Positions 8,991 through 15,050 are shown, counted from the stretch's first letter. The stretch is 32,400 bases of DNA from Bacillota bacterium (GCA_023393095.1 JAEWMT010000120.1:1-32400); one strand, 5' to 3'. The notes: generated by a model from the letters alone, not told the origin. Numbers and translations: made by a program.

Positions 8991-9192
8991 TTAGTGTTAC
9001 AGTTTGGTCTGTATACTCAGGAAGCATAGGAAGCTCCCTCACACAATGGTTGGAATACATTTTGCTAATTTTTTATGCCAATATCATACATAAATATTAG
9101 CCAATGATACAAAATCGACAATCCGTATTCCAAACAGTGCATTACGGGAATTTCCTATGCCTCCCGAGCATACAAGTAGAACTATAACATTT
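8991..9192 (-). repeat. About 200-bp imperfect palindrome between lepB and rbgA
   Basis: The left arm (8991-9058) and right arm (9125-9192) are 68-base inverted copies. The best block matches 23 of 28 positions (around GTATxCTCxGGAxGCATAGGAA) and the arms end in a shared GGAATAC. The inner 66 bases hold a further weak inverted repeat (GCTAAT with ATTAGC). In the 28-base block, four of five differences would be G-U wobble pairs in minus-strand RNA, the strand of the lepB-rbgA transcript. The right arm ends at the lepB stop codon. No T-tract follows, so it is not a simple terminator. A MITE-like element is an alternative. Confidence 0.7.
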
Positions 9193-9803
9193 TACTTAAT
9201 ATTTTTTTGTTTCTCTGTATTATCTTTCTTTAAATTCAACTTACTAACAAAATTAAATGGTTTCAGTCTGATGAACGCTTTCCCTATGATCTCATCCCGG
9301 CGTATCATACCCACGCTAGCAAATCTGCTGTCTTCACTGTTATTACGGTTATCACCCAGTACAAAATATTCCTTATCTTCTAATTTAATTGGTTCTTCGG
9401 TAATCCCACTATTATTTATTTTTTTTGTTCCTATAATTTCTTCCTCAATATTCCCGTTAATATAAACTTTACCGCCCTTAATCTGCACCGTCTCACCGGG
9501 AAGTCCGATTATTCTTTTAATATTATAATAACTATGTTCATTACCGCTTTGCTTGAATACAATCACATCAAACCTTTTCGGATTGACAAATCGATAGGAA
9601 AACTTATTAATAATGATGGAATCACCATCCTTTAATGTGCTTTCCATAGAAACTCCTACCATATCCGTTTTCTCCAAAGCATAATAAACGATAAAATATG
9701 CCAGTAATATTACTGCCGCAATCTCAGCAACCCAGATTAAGGTTTTAATGATTATTTTTTTAATCAGCGATCGCTTGCTATCCTTTTCGAAATCGAAGTA
9801 CAT
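9192..9803 (-). CDS. lepB: Type I signal peptidase
   Basis: Membrane-anchored serine protease that removes signal peptides from secreted proteins on the outer face of the membrane. The 203-residue protein has one N-terminal membrane segment (about residues 22-43). The catalytic serine is S52 in GVSMESTL, where the usual SMxPTL proline is serine. The general-base lysine is K96 in IKRIIGLPGE. The later GDNRNNSEDSR box is intact. The ATG at 9803 follows CGGAGGAAGTT. It lies between rplS and rbgA, as in several Firmicutes, and a strong terminator after rplS suggests a separate transcript or readthrough. Confidence 0.96.
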   Translation of the reverse strand: MYFDFEKDSKRSLIKKIIIKTLIWVAEIAAVILLAYFIVYYALEKTDMVGVSMESTLKDGDSIIINKFSYRFVNPKRFDVIVFKQSGNEHSYYNIKRIIGLPGETVQIKGGKVYINGNIEEEIIGTKKINNSGITEEPIKLEDKEYFVLGDNRNNSEDSRFASVGMIRRDEIIGKAFIRLKPFNFVSKLNLKKDNTEKQKNIK

Positions 9804-9860
9804 AACTTCCTCCGTATTCTTATGAAATAAGATTTATGAAATCTAAACCAAATTTATTTG

Positions 9861-9895
9861 ATAAAAAAGGGACAATCTCTTAAGTATTGTCCCTT
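9861..9895 (-). terminator. Rho-independent terminator after rplS
   Basis: A perfect 10-bp stem (AAGGGACAAT and complement, arms 9867-9876 and 9886-9895) with a 9-base loop is followed on the minus strand by TTTTTTATC. It lies just past the rplS stop and is a textbook intrinsic terminator. Confidence 0.9.
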
Positions 9896-9901
9896 CGTGT
9901 A

Positions 9902-10249
9902 TTATCTCATTAACTCTTTAACCTTAGCTCTCTTACCAACTCTGCCACGTAAATAGAAGAGTTTAGCTTTTCTTACTTTACCACGTCTTACAACTTCGAT
10001 TCTATCGATGCTTGGACTGTGAAGCGGCCAGGTCTTCTCTACTCCAATACCATTGGATGTTTTTCTAACGGTAAAGGTTTCTCTTGATCCACCGTTCTGT
10101 CTCTTTAATACGGTTCCTTCAAATACCTGTAATCTTTCACGATTACCTTCCTTAACCTTAGCGTATACCTGAATGGTATCACCTACGTTAAAATTTGTAA
10201 CTTCTGCTTTGAGCTGTTCAGCTTCAATACTTTTAATAATATCGTTCAT
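9902..10249 (-). CDS. rplS: 50S ribosomal protein L19
   Basis: Structural protein of the large ribosomal subunit at the interface with the 30S subunit. The 115-residue protein shows the L19 features: FNVGDTIQVYAKVKEGNRER near residue 24, the RQNGGSRETFTVRK segment, the LHSPSIDRIEVVRRGKVRRAK-like stretch and the basic C-terminal YLRGRVGKRAKVKE. I start at the ATG at 10249, seven bases after AGGAGGTCA. A frame opening at 10267 would begin upstream of this ribosome binding site. It is flanked by its own promoter and a terminator, so it can be a single-gene transcript. Confidence 0.97.
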   Translation of the reverse strand: MNDIIKSIEAEQLKAEVTNFNVGDTIQVYAKVKEGNRERLQVFEGTVLKRQNGGSRETFTVRKTSNGIGVEKTWPLHSPSIDRIEVVRRGKVRKAKLFYLRGRVGKRAKVKELMR

Positions 10250-10272
10250 TCTGTGACCTCCTATCATATTTA

Positions 10273-10334
10273 GATGTTCTTAACACGAATTGGTATATAA
10301 AACCATGCATCAGAGGACCATCCTATCTCACATC
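10273..10334 (-). promoter_or_regulatory. Candidate L19 leader structure in the rplS 5' region
   Basis: Between the rplS promoter and ribosome binding site the RNA can close with GAUGU pairing to ACAUC (10330-10334 with 10273-10277) and contains an inner UGGU/ACCA hairpin (10302-10305 with 10291-10294). A ribosomal-protein leader called L19 is known upstream of rplS in Firmicutes. I did not fit this to the Rfam model, so the assignment rests on position and a plausible fold only. Confidence 0.4.
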
Positions 10335-10339
10335 AAGTT

Positions 10340-10368
10340 ACTTTAACATAAAGAGGCTGTTAATGCAA
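10340..10368 (-). promoter_or_regulatory. Sigma-A-type promoter for rplS
   Basis: On the minus strand TTGCAT (10368-10363), a 17-base spacer and TAAAGT (10345-10340) lie about 90 bases before the rplS start and just after trmD. This leaves a leader of about 85 bases. Confidence 0.6.
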
Positions 10369-10404
10369 GCGTTTTTTGGAATTAATATTATAAAAGATTC
10401 CTAA

Positions 10405-11181
10405 TTAGTACACATCATAATTTTTCTGGAATATCAGGCGGGTCAGGTATTCGCGTTCTGTCTCGGTTAAGTCAGCTTCCTCTAGCAGGTCAGGGCGTCT
10501 TTCATAGGTACGAAGGATGGACTGTTCTCTTCTCCAGGCTTCGATATTAGCATGATGTCCGGATAAAAGCACCTCAGGAACCTTTTTTCCCATGAAGTTC
10601 TCAGGTCTAGTGTATTGAGGATATTCCAGCAGATTACCCTGCAGGGATTCAAATTCGGAAGAGTCTTCATTATTCAATACACCCGGTACTAACCTGGAGA
10701 TAGCATCGATCATTACCATGACCGGAAGTTCCCCACCGGTTAATACATAATCACCAATCGAAATATTATCCGTTACGGTCATCTCCAATACTCTTTCATC
10801 AATACCTTCGTAGTGACCACATAAGAAAATAATATCCTCCTCCTGTGATAGCTCCTTTGCCATCTCTTGGTTGAATATACTTCCCTGAGGGGTAACATAG
10901 ATGACACGAGGCTTTTGATAGGTTTCAGATGTAGCTTTGGACATTTTAATGTGATTGGCGAGATATCCATATGCCTTAAATACCGGTTCTGCCTGTATTA
11001 CCATTCCGGCACCGCCTCCATACGGGTAATCATCCACACGGTTATGCTTATCTTCGCTGAAATCTCGAATATTCACCGTATTTACTGAGATCAGGCCTTT
11101 ATCAATTGCTCTTCCTGTTATACTGGTATTCAGCCCCTGCTGAATCATTTCAGGAAACAGCGTAAGTACATGAAAATTCAT
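10405..11181 (-). CDS. trmD: tRNA (guanine37-N1)-methyltransferase
   Basis: SPOUT methyltransferase that methylates N1 of G37 next to the anticodon, keeping the reading frame. The 258-residue protein contains the trefoil-knot region with LCGHYEGIDERV (near residue 118), ISIGDYVLTGGELP and DAISRLVPGVL. The N-terminal GGGAGMVIQAEPVF loop is also present. Length is typical. It follows rimM by 80 bases and precedes rplS, the widely conserved rimM-trmD-rplS order. The start is an ATG behind AGGTGTAG. Confidence 0.97.
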   Translation of the reverse strand: MNFHVLTLFPEMIQQGLNTSITGRAIDKGLISVNTVNIRDFSEDKHNRVDDYPYGGGAGMVIQAEPVFKAYGYLANHIKMSKATSETYQKPRVIYVTPQGSIFNQEMAKELSQEEDIIFLCGHYEGIDERVLEMTVTDNISIGDYVLTGGELPVMVMIDAISRLVPGVLNNEDSSEFESLQGNLLEYPQYTRPENFMGKKVPEVLLSGHHANIEAWRREQSILRTYERRPDLLEEADLTETEREYLTRLIFQKNYDVY

Positions 11182-11261
11182 AATTAACTACACCTATACC
11201 TTTCAAATTCTGATGTTCATAAGGATTTTCGTAATCCTTTTATAATAACCACCGTATAGTA

Positions 11262-11768
11262 TTATCGTAATCCTTCTAATAAATGAACCGTAATTTTTTT
11301 ATTATCTGTATCTATATCAAGAATACATTCTTTAATCGAAGGGATTAATATTTCTTTTCCCTGTTCTGTGCTTACAACATATACATCATTGGCGGCTGTT
11401 GTAAGAATTTCTACTAAAGTACCGAGCTTTTCACCTTCATCGGTAATTACTTCAGAATCTATCAAATCAAAGATAAAATATTCATCCTTTTCAAGCTTTA
11501 CCGCATTCTCTCTTGTAACCAACAAATCCTTGCCGCGGTATTTTTCAATATCATTAATATCGTTAAATCCTTTAAATTTAAGTATTACCATCTGCTTAAA
11601 GAATTTTACTCCCTCAACTTCCATCGAAATCATCTCTTTTCCCGTATCGAGAAAAACCTGCTTTAATTCCTTAAAACGATTCGGATCATCGGTTGTAGGG
11701 AAAACCTTAACCTCTCCTCTGATTCCATGGGTTGTAGAAATGACTCCTACTCTTAGAAAATTATCCAT
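11262..11768 (-). CDS. rimM: 16S rRNA processing protein RimM
   Basis: Assembly factor for the 30S head that binds S19 and the 16S rRNA 3' domain. The 168-residue protein opens with FLRVGVISTTHGIRGEVKV, the RimM N-terminal beta-barrel signature. The PRC-barrel domain follows, with YFIFDLIDSEVI and AANDVYVV. The C-terminus has EILIPSIKECILDID. I start at the ATG at 11768; a TTG at 11777 sits nearer the AGAGG site and is the alternative. It has a promoter of its own about 165 bases upstream, because a terminator and the toxin-like locus separate it from khpA. Confidence 0.96.
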   Translation of the reverse strand: MDNFLRVGVISTTHGIRGEVKVFPTTDDPNRFKELKQVFLDTGKEMISMEVEGVKFFKQMVILKFKGFNDINDIEKYRGKDLLVTRENAVKLEKDEYFIFDLIDSEVITDEGEKLGTLVEILTTAANDVYVVSTEQGKEILIPSIKECILDIDTDNKKITVHLLEGLR

Positions 11769-11828
11769 ATGCTTCAATCCTCTGTGATTTAATTTATAAT
11801 AATATCCATAGATATCTTATTTACTATG

Positions 11829-11871
11829 ATTCCCAAAGTCTTAGTTTGCGATGTCGTGGGAATTTCATCCC
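11829..11871 (-). promoter_or_regulatory. Alternative short hairpins in the rimM leader
   Basis: In minus-strand RNA the segment AUUCCC (11863-11858) can pair upstream with GGGA (11871-11868) or downstream with GGGAAU (11834-11829). The two pairings exclude each other. They lie in a leader of about 155 bases before rimM. The stems are short (4 and 6 bp), so a regulatory role is speculative. Confidence 0.25.
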
Positions 11872-11929
11872 CTGTAATCCCCTATTTTTATGTCTTACAG
11901 AGCTTTTACCTTCCTTTTACATGGACTTT

Positions 11930-11958
11930 ATTTTACCATAAGAATAATTGATACGCAA
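11930..11958 (-). promoter_or_regulatory. Sigma-A-type promoter for rimM
   Basis: On the minus strand TTGCGT (11958-11953), a 17-base spacer and TAAAAT (11935-11930) stand about 160 bases before rimM. The spacing is optimal and the -10 matches five of six consensus bases. Confidence 0.65.
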
Positions 11959-12095
11959 CTTATACGAAACTTTTTTGTTCTTTATGTTCTTTACAGTAAT
12001 TCCCTCAAAATAATCCCTTATACCTATTAATAAATTAGTTCAAAGGTTTCTTTATAATAAGTGTACCATAATTTGCGATCATATGTTCGTTTTCC

Positions 12096-12124
12096 TATAC
12101 AATTTCCATATTTTGTGTTATGAT
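12096..12124 (+). promoter_or_regulatory. Promoter of the small toxin-like gene
   Basis: TATACA (12096-12101), a 17-base spacer and TATGAT (12119-12124) form a plausible sigma-A promoter. Transcription would begin at about 12131-12133, right at the sequence GGTAACAGGAAA. It is the only convincing promoter-gene pair on the plus strand. Confidence 0.6.
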
Positions 12125-12183
12125 ATTCTCATGGTAACAGGAAATAAATCAGTATATTGGTTAGGATAATCACGAGTGTTTGC

Positions 12184-12244
12184 CCTTCTATTTTATCATA
12201 GAAGGAGGTGAACTTCTTTCAAATATTACATAGAAAGGAAGTGA
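12184..12244 (+). promoter_or_regulatory. Toxin leader with two Shine-Dalgarno sequences, one in a hairpin
   Basis: A perfect AAGGAGGTGA (12202-12211) lies 38 bases before the start codon, too far to serve it. CCTTCTA (12184-12190) can pair with TAGAAGG (12199-12205), hiding part of it. A second site, AAAGGAAGTGA (12234-12244), has normal spacing to the ATG at 12250. No usable start codon follows the first site; an in-frame GTG overlaps it. It may act as a ribosome standby site, as in some type I toxin mRNAs. Confidence 0.45.
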
Positions 12245-12249
12245 GCCTT

Positions 12250-12357
12250 ATGATAACAGTTTCAGATGCCTTATCCTTAATGATAAGCTTTGGTATGCTA
12301 ATCATAGCATTACTCACATTTATTGTTGTATTAATAAAACTGCACAATAAAAAATGA
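12250..12357 (+). CDS. Small holin-like toxin, probable type I toxin
   Basis: The frame encodes 35 residues: a short polar start (MITVSDALSLMI), one hydrophobic stretch of about 19 residues (positions 11-29), and a basic end (KLHNKK). This pattern resembles the putative holin-like toxin family of Firmicutes (Hol_Tox), related in style to TxpA and BsrG, small membrane proteins that damage the cell envelope. Support for real expression comes from a promoter, a Shine-Dalgarno (AAAGGAAGTGA) and a perfect terminator whose left arm overlaps the stop codon. It is the only plus-strand gene in the window. The family match is by eye, without a profile search, and toxicity is inferred. Confidence 0.72.
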   Translation: MITVSDALSLMISFGMLIIALLTFIVVLIKLHNKK

Positions 12358-12446
12358 TTATCCTCAACTGTCCAGGTAAACGGATAATCATTTTTTATTC
12401 ATAATCTTGGGCAAGCATAAGTTTTAACCTTATGTTTCCTGTTACC
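12345..12446 (-). ncRNA. Candidate antisense antitoxin RNA
   Basis: A strong minus-strand promoter would start an RNA at about 12446. It would end at the shared terminator near 12345, giving about 100 bases. It overlaps the 3' end of the toxin mRNA, including the last codons and the terminator stem, over about 55 bases. This is the tail-to-tail layout of txpA/RatA and bsrG/SR4. No open frame of note lies in it. Ends are predicted from promoter and terminator only. Confidence 0.55.
12346..12399. terminator. Perfect bidirectional terminator shared by toxin and antisense RNAs
   Basis: The arms AATAAAAAATGATTATCC (12346-12363) and its exact complement (12382-12399) form an 18-bp perfect stem with an 18-base loop. 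Six T residues end the stem on each strand, so it can stop transcription in both directions. The toxin stop codon (12355-12357) is in the left arm. Confidence 0.85.
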
Positions 12447-12449
12447 TAT

Positions 12450-12478
12450 ATTATAGCCTCTTTAAAATCAAAAGTAAA
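12450..12478 (-). promoter_or_regulatory. Promoter of the candidate antisense RNA
   Basis: On the minus strand TTTACT (12478-12473), a 17-base spacer and a perfect TATAAT (12455-12450) precede GGTAACAGGAAA (12446-12435). This is stronger than the toxin promoter. No minus-strand protein gene starts downstream before the terminator. Confidence 0.7.
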
Positions 12479-12505
12479 GCTTTCCTATCATACTTTTTTG
12501 TATGC

Positions 12506-12573
12506 AAAAAGAAGCTGTTCTATTATGATGTTGATGAAAACATAATGCTTCATACGACATAACAGACAGCTTC
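12506..12573 (-). terminator. Branched terminator after khpA
   Basis: An outer stem GAAGCTGT/ACAGCTTC (12566-12573 with 12511-12518) encloses an inner hairpin (ATTATG/CATAAT) and is followed by TTTTT on the minus strand. It lies 40 bases past the khpA stop and likely ends the rpsP-khpA transcript. Confidence 0.7.
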
Positions 12574-12612
12574 CTTGATTCTGCATAGGAAAAATTGCAA
12601 TTGGATTTACTG

Positions 12613-12843
12613 CTATTGCAGAATCTCAACTACTACCTTTTTGTCATCCTTTGTTGCGGCTGCTTTAACTACGGTACGAATGGACTTTGCAATACGACCT
12701 TGTTTACCGATTACTTTACCCATATCTTCAGAAGCGACTTTTAGTTCCACAACAATAGCCTTTTCGGTTTCTTTTTCCGTAACTACAACCTCATCGGGAT
12801 GATCTACGAGTGACTTAGCGATTACTTCAACTAATTCCTTCAT
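12613..12843 (-). CDS. khpA: KH-domain RNA-binding protein KhpA (YlqC)
   Basis: Small RNA-binding protein of the KhpA family, which with KhpB affects cell elongation and division genes in Gram-positive bacteria. The 76-residue protein is one KH domain with the GKQG loop (VIGKQGRIAKSIRTVVKAA, about residues 44-62) that contacts RNA. It starts 26 bases after rpsP, the standard pairing. A ylqD gene, which in B. subtilis follows here before rimM, is missing; the toxin-like locus occupies that place. The C-terminus ends VVVEILQ, as usual for the family. Confidence 0.93.
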   Translation of the reverse strand: MKELVEVIAKSLVDHPDEVVVTEKETEKAIVVELKVASEDMGKVIGKQGRIAKSIRTVVKAAATKDDKKVVVEILQ

Positions 12844-12869
12844 GCTCTACCTCCATTCATCCGATGCTA

Positions 12870-13112
12870 TTATAGAATACCAGCATTCTTAAAGATTTTA
12901 CCTACAGTATCTGTTGGCTGTGCACCATTAGCTAACCATTTTTTAGCAGCTTCCTCATTTACATTGAATGCACTGGGATCCTGAGTAGGATCGTAGGTAC
13001 CGATTTCTTCGATAAATCTACCATCTCTTGGTGATCTGGAATCAGAAACAATGATTCTATAGAAAGGAGCCTTCTTCTGGCCCATTCTCTTTAATCTAAT
13101 CTTTACTGCCAT
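12870..13112 (-). CDS. rpsP: 30S ribosomal protein S16
   Basis: Structural and assembly protein of the small subunit. The 80-residue protein begins AVKIRLKRMGQKKAPFYRI, the S16 signature. DSRSPRDGRFIEEIGTYDP and a C-terminal VGKIFKNAGIL follow. The start codon follows a perfect AAGGAGGTGA. It is followed by khpA after 26 bases and preceded by ffh with a 115-base gap containing a possible promoter. Confidence 0.97.
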   Translation of the reverse strand: MAVKIRLKRMGQKKAPFYRIIVSDSRSPRDGRFIEEIGTYDPTQDPSAFNVNEEAAKKWLANGAQPTDTVGKIFKNAGIL

Positions 13113-13155
13113 TTATTTCACCTCCTTAATTACGTTAAATGTCGGTGTTTCCACC

Positions 13156-13185
13156 TTTATATTGTAAATGTAATCAATAAAGCAA
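13156..13185 (-). promoter_or_regulatory. Possible promoter for rpsP-khpA
   Basis: On the minus strand TTGCTT (13185-13180), an 18-base spacer and TATAAA (13161-13156) lie in the ffh-rpsP gap. A GGTGGAAACACC mini-hairpin follows directly (13155-13144). The match is moderate. Confidence 0.4.
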
Positions 13186-13227
13186 AGAAATATAATCCCC
13201 ATGCTCTCGAAAACATACAATGACTAA

Positions 13228-14568
13228 TTAAAATCCAAAGGGTAATTTAAATTTACCCTTGCCGCCTTTCCCCATCATTCCTGAGAATTGCTTCATCGCT
13301 TTTTTCGTTTGATCCAATTGCTTTACCAAAGCATTCACTTCACTAATATCAACACCTGCTCCGGCTGCAATACGCTTCTTACGGGAAAGATTTAAAAGAT
13401 TCGGGTTAGCTCTTTCTGCCTTGGTCATGGACTGAATAATGGCTACCGGCATAGAAATCGCATCTTCATCAATCTCAACACCCTTCAGCTGTTTACCCAT
13501 ACCGGGTATCATGCCCATTAAATCTGCAATTCCACCCATTTTCTTAACCTGCTGTATCTGTTCCAGCAAATCATTAAAATCAAATTCTGCTTTCTTAATC
13601 TTTTTCTCTAGCTCTTTCGCCTTTGTTTCATCAAACTCTGCCTGAGCTTTATCGATTAATGTAAGAATATCTCCCATTCCTAGGATTCGTGAGGCCATAC
13701 GATCGGGATAAAACTGTTCAAGATCGGAAAGCTTCTCACCCATACCTATATATAGAATAGGACGACCGGTTACTGCTCGAATGGAAAGAGCCGCACCACC
13801 TCTAGTATCGCCATCTAATTTTGTTAAAATTACACCGTCAATGGTAAGCTTCTCATGAAAGGACTCAGAAACATTCACTGCATCTTGTCCGGTCATTGCA
13901 TCCACCACCAGGATTGTTTGATGAACCGTAAGATTCGCTTTGACCTCCTGAAGCTCTTCCATCATGGCTTCATCGATATGAAGACGGCCGGCAGTATCAA
14001 GAATCACCACATTATAATTATTCTTTTCTGCATGCTCCATCGCAGCTTTCGCTATATTGACAGGTTTGTGCTTATCTCCCATTGAGAATACGCTAACACC
14101 CTGTTTTTCTCCGTTAATCTGTAGCTGTTCAATCGCAGCTGGTCGGTAAATATCACAAGCCACAAGCAGTGGATTTCTGCCTTTTGATTTTAATTTACCT
14201 GCAATTTTTGCAACGGTCGTTGTTTTACCGGCACCCTGTAAACCACACATCATAATAACCGTAATTTCATTGGAGGGCCTTAATTGTAACTCAACGGTAT
14301 TCTCTCCTAATAATTTAACCATTTCTTCGTTAACAATTTTAATAACCATCTGCCCCGGCGTCAGACTGTTAAGAACATCCTGTCCAACAGCGCGCTCCTG
14401 CACGGTACTAATAAAATTCTTAACTACCTTGAAGTTAACATCAGCTTCCAGTAAAGCCATCTTCACTTCTTTTAAAGCAGTTTTGACATCTGCTTCAGAT
14501 AATCTTCCTTTTCCCTTTAAGCTTTTAAATATATTCTGAAGTTTATCGGATAAATTTTCAAATGCCAT
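13228..14568 (-). CDS. ffh: Signal recognition particle GTPase Ffh (SRP54)
   Basis: Protein part of the signal recognition particle. It binds signal sequences of nascent membrane and secreted proteins and docks with FtsY. The 446-residue protein has the helical N domain, the G domain with GLQGAGKTTT (near residue 104), DIYRPAAIEQL, DTAGRLHID and TKLDGDTRGGAA. The C-terminal M domain follows with GMIPGMGKQ and a methionine-rich tail (MMGKGGKGK). I start at the ATG at 14568, which has GGAG six bases upstream; an ATG at 14580 is the alternative. It follows ylxM by 34 bases. Its receptor gene, ftsY, is also in this window at 29839-30765 but 15 kb away. Confidence 0.97.
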   Translation of the reverse strand: MAFENLSDKLQNIFKSLKGKGRLSEADVKTALKEVKMALLEADVNFKVVKNFISTVQERAVGQDVLNSLTPGQMVIKIVNEEMVKLLGENTVELQLRPSNEITVIMMCGLQGAGKTTTVAKIAGKLKSKGRNPLLVACDIYRPAAIEQLQINGEKQGVSVFSMGDKHKPVNIAKAAMEHAEKNNYNVVILDTAGRLHIDEAMMEELQEVKANLTVHQTILVVDAMTGQDAVNVSESFHEKLTIDGVILTKLDGDTRGGAALSIRAVTGRPILYIGMGEKLSDLEQFYPDRMASRILGMGDILTLIDKAQAEFDETKAKELEKKIKKAEFDFNDLLEQIQQVKKMGGIADLMGMIPGMGKQLKGVEIDEDAISMPVAIIQSMTKAERANPNLLNLSRKKRIAAGAGVDISEVNALVKQLDQTKKAMKQFSGMMGKGGKGKFKLPFGF

Positions 14569-14602
14569 AGAAATCTCCATTCCGCCGACATAAACGGCTA
14601 AT

Positions 14603-14977
14603 CTACAATTCCTTTAATATATCGTCTGCTAAAGCTGTAATTTCTTTTATATTTGCCATATCCATTGTATGTTCCGCTTCGGATACGATAGTCTTTATCG
14701 AATTAATTTTATCTTTCATAGATTTGAATTTACAAACAAGTGATAGCTTAGCTTCATATTCCTTTAGCTCCAAGGTACAGCGTCTTACAATGTCATATAC
14801 ACCCTGTCTGCTGATCCCCTGTTCCGTGGCTATTTCACTCAGAGATAAATCATTCAGTACATAATCTTCAAAAATCTGTTTCTTATGATCACTTAATAAT
14901 TCTCCATAAAAGTCATATAAAATAGACAACTGGACTATTTCCTCCAGTTTTTCTATCTGTACTTCATTTTGTCCCAT
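14603..14977 (-). CDS. ylxM: YlxM/p13-like helix-turn-helix protein of the SRP locus
   Basis: Small DNA-binding-like protein usually encoded next to ffh. In streptococci it stimulates SRP GTPase activity. The 124-residue protein has a sigma-like helix-turn-helix: LSDHKKQIFEDYVLNDLSL then EIATEQGISRQGVYDIVRR (about residues 52-70). The C-terminal half is helical. It begins the ylxM-ffh operon, with ffh 34 bases downstream. The start is the ATG at 14977; its Shine-Dalgarno (AGGTGGTGA) lies in the arm of a perfect hairpin described separately. Direct regulation by its own product is possible but not shown. Confidence 0.92.
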   Translation of the reverse strand: MGQNEVQIEKLEEIVQLSILYDFYGELLSDHKKQIFEDYVLNDLSLSEIATEQGISRQGVYDIVRRCTLELKEYEAKLSLVCKFKSMKDKINSIKTIVSEAEHTMDMANIKEITALADDILKEL

Positions 14978-14989
14978 TGATAAAAATCA

Positions 14990-15020
14990 CCACCTGTAAA
15001 GGTTTTTTCTTTACAGGTGG
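14990..15020 (-). promoter_or_regulatory. Inverted repeat covering the ylxM ribosome binding site
   Basis: CCACCTGTAAAG and its exact complement (15009-15020 and 14990-15001, 12 bp, 7-base loop) lie between the ylxM promoter and start codon. In RNA the second arm contains AGGTGG of the Shine-Dalgarno. The expected transcription start falls in or near the first arm, so it could be an RNA switch if transcription starts early enough, or a DNA operator. Confidence 0.6.
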
Positions 15021-15021
15021 T

Positions 15022-15050
15022 AGTATAAACGATATTAATATATTTGTCAA
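15022..15050 (-). promoter_or_regulatory. Strong promoter for ylxM-ffh
   Basis: On the minus strand a consensus TTGACA (15050-15045), a 17-base spacer and TATACT (15027-15022, five of six) precede the ylxM hairpin. It is among the best promoters in the window. Confidence 0.85.

Noticed and set aside
11229..11275. Direct repeat CGTAATCCTT at the rimM end and in the rimM-trmD gap
   Set aside because: Two short copies, one inside codons; it gives only a small hairpin (AAGGAT/ATCCTT) and no sign of function.
12209..12249. In-frame GTG upstream of the toxin ATG as an alternative start
   Set aside because: The GTG overlaps the upstream Shine-Dalgarno, so no ribosome binding site would serve it, and the extension (NFFQILHRKEVSL) is unlike small toxins.
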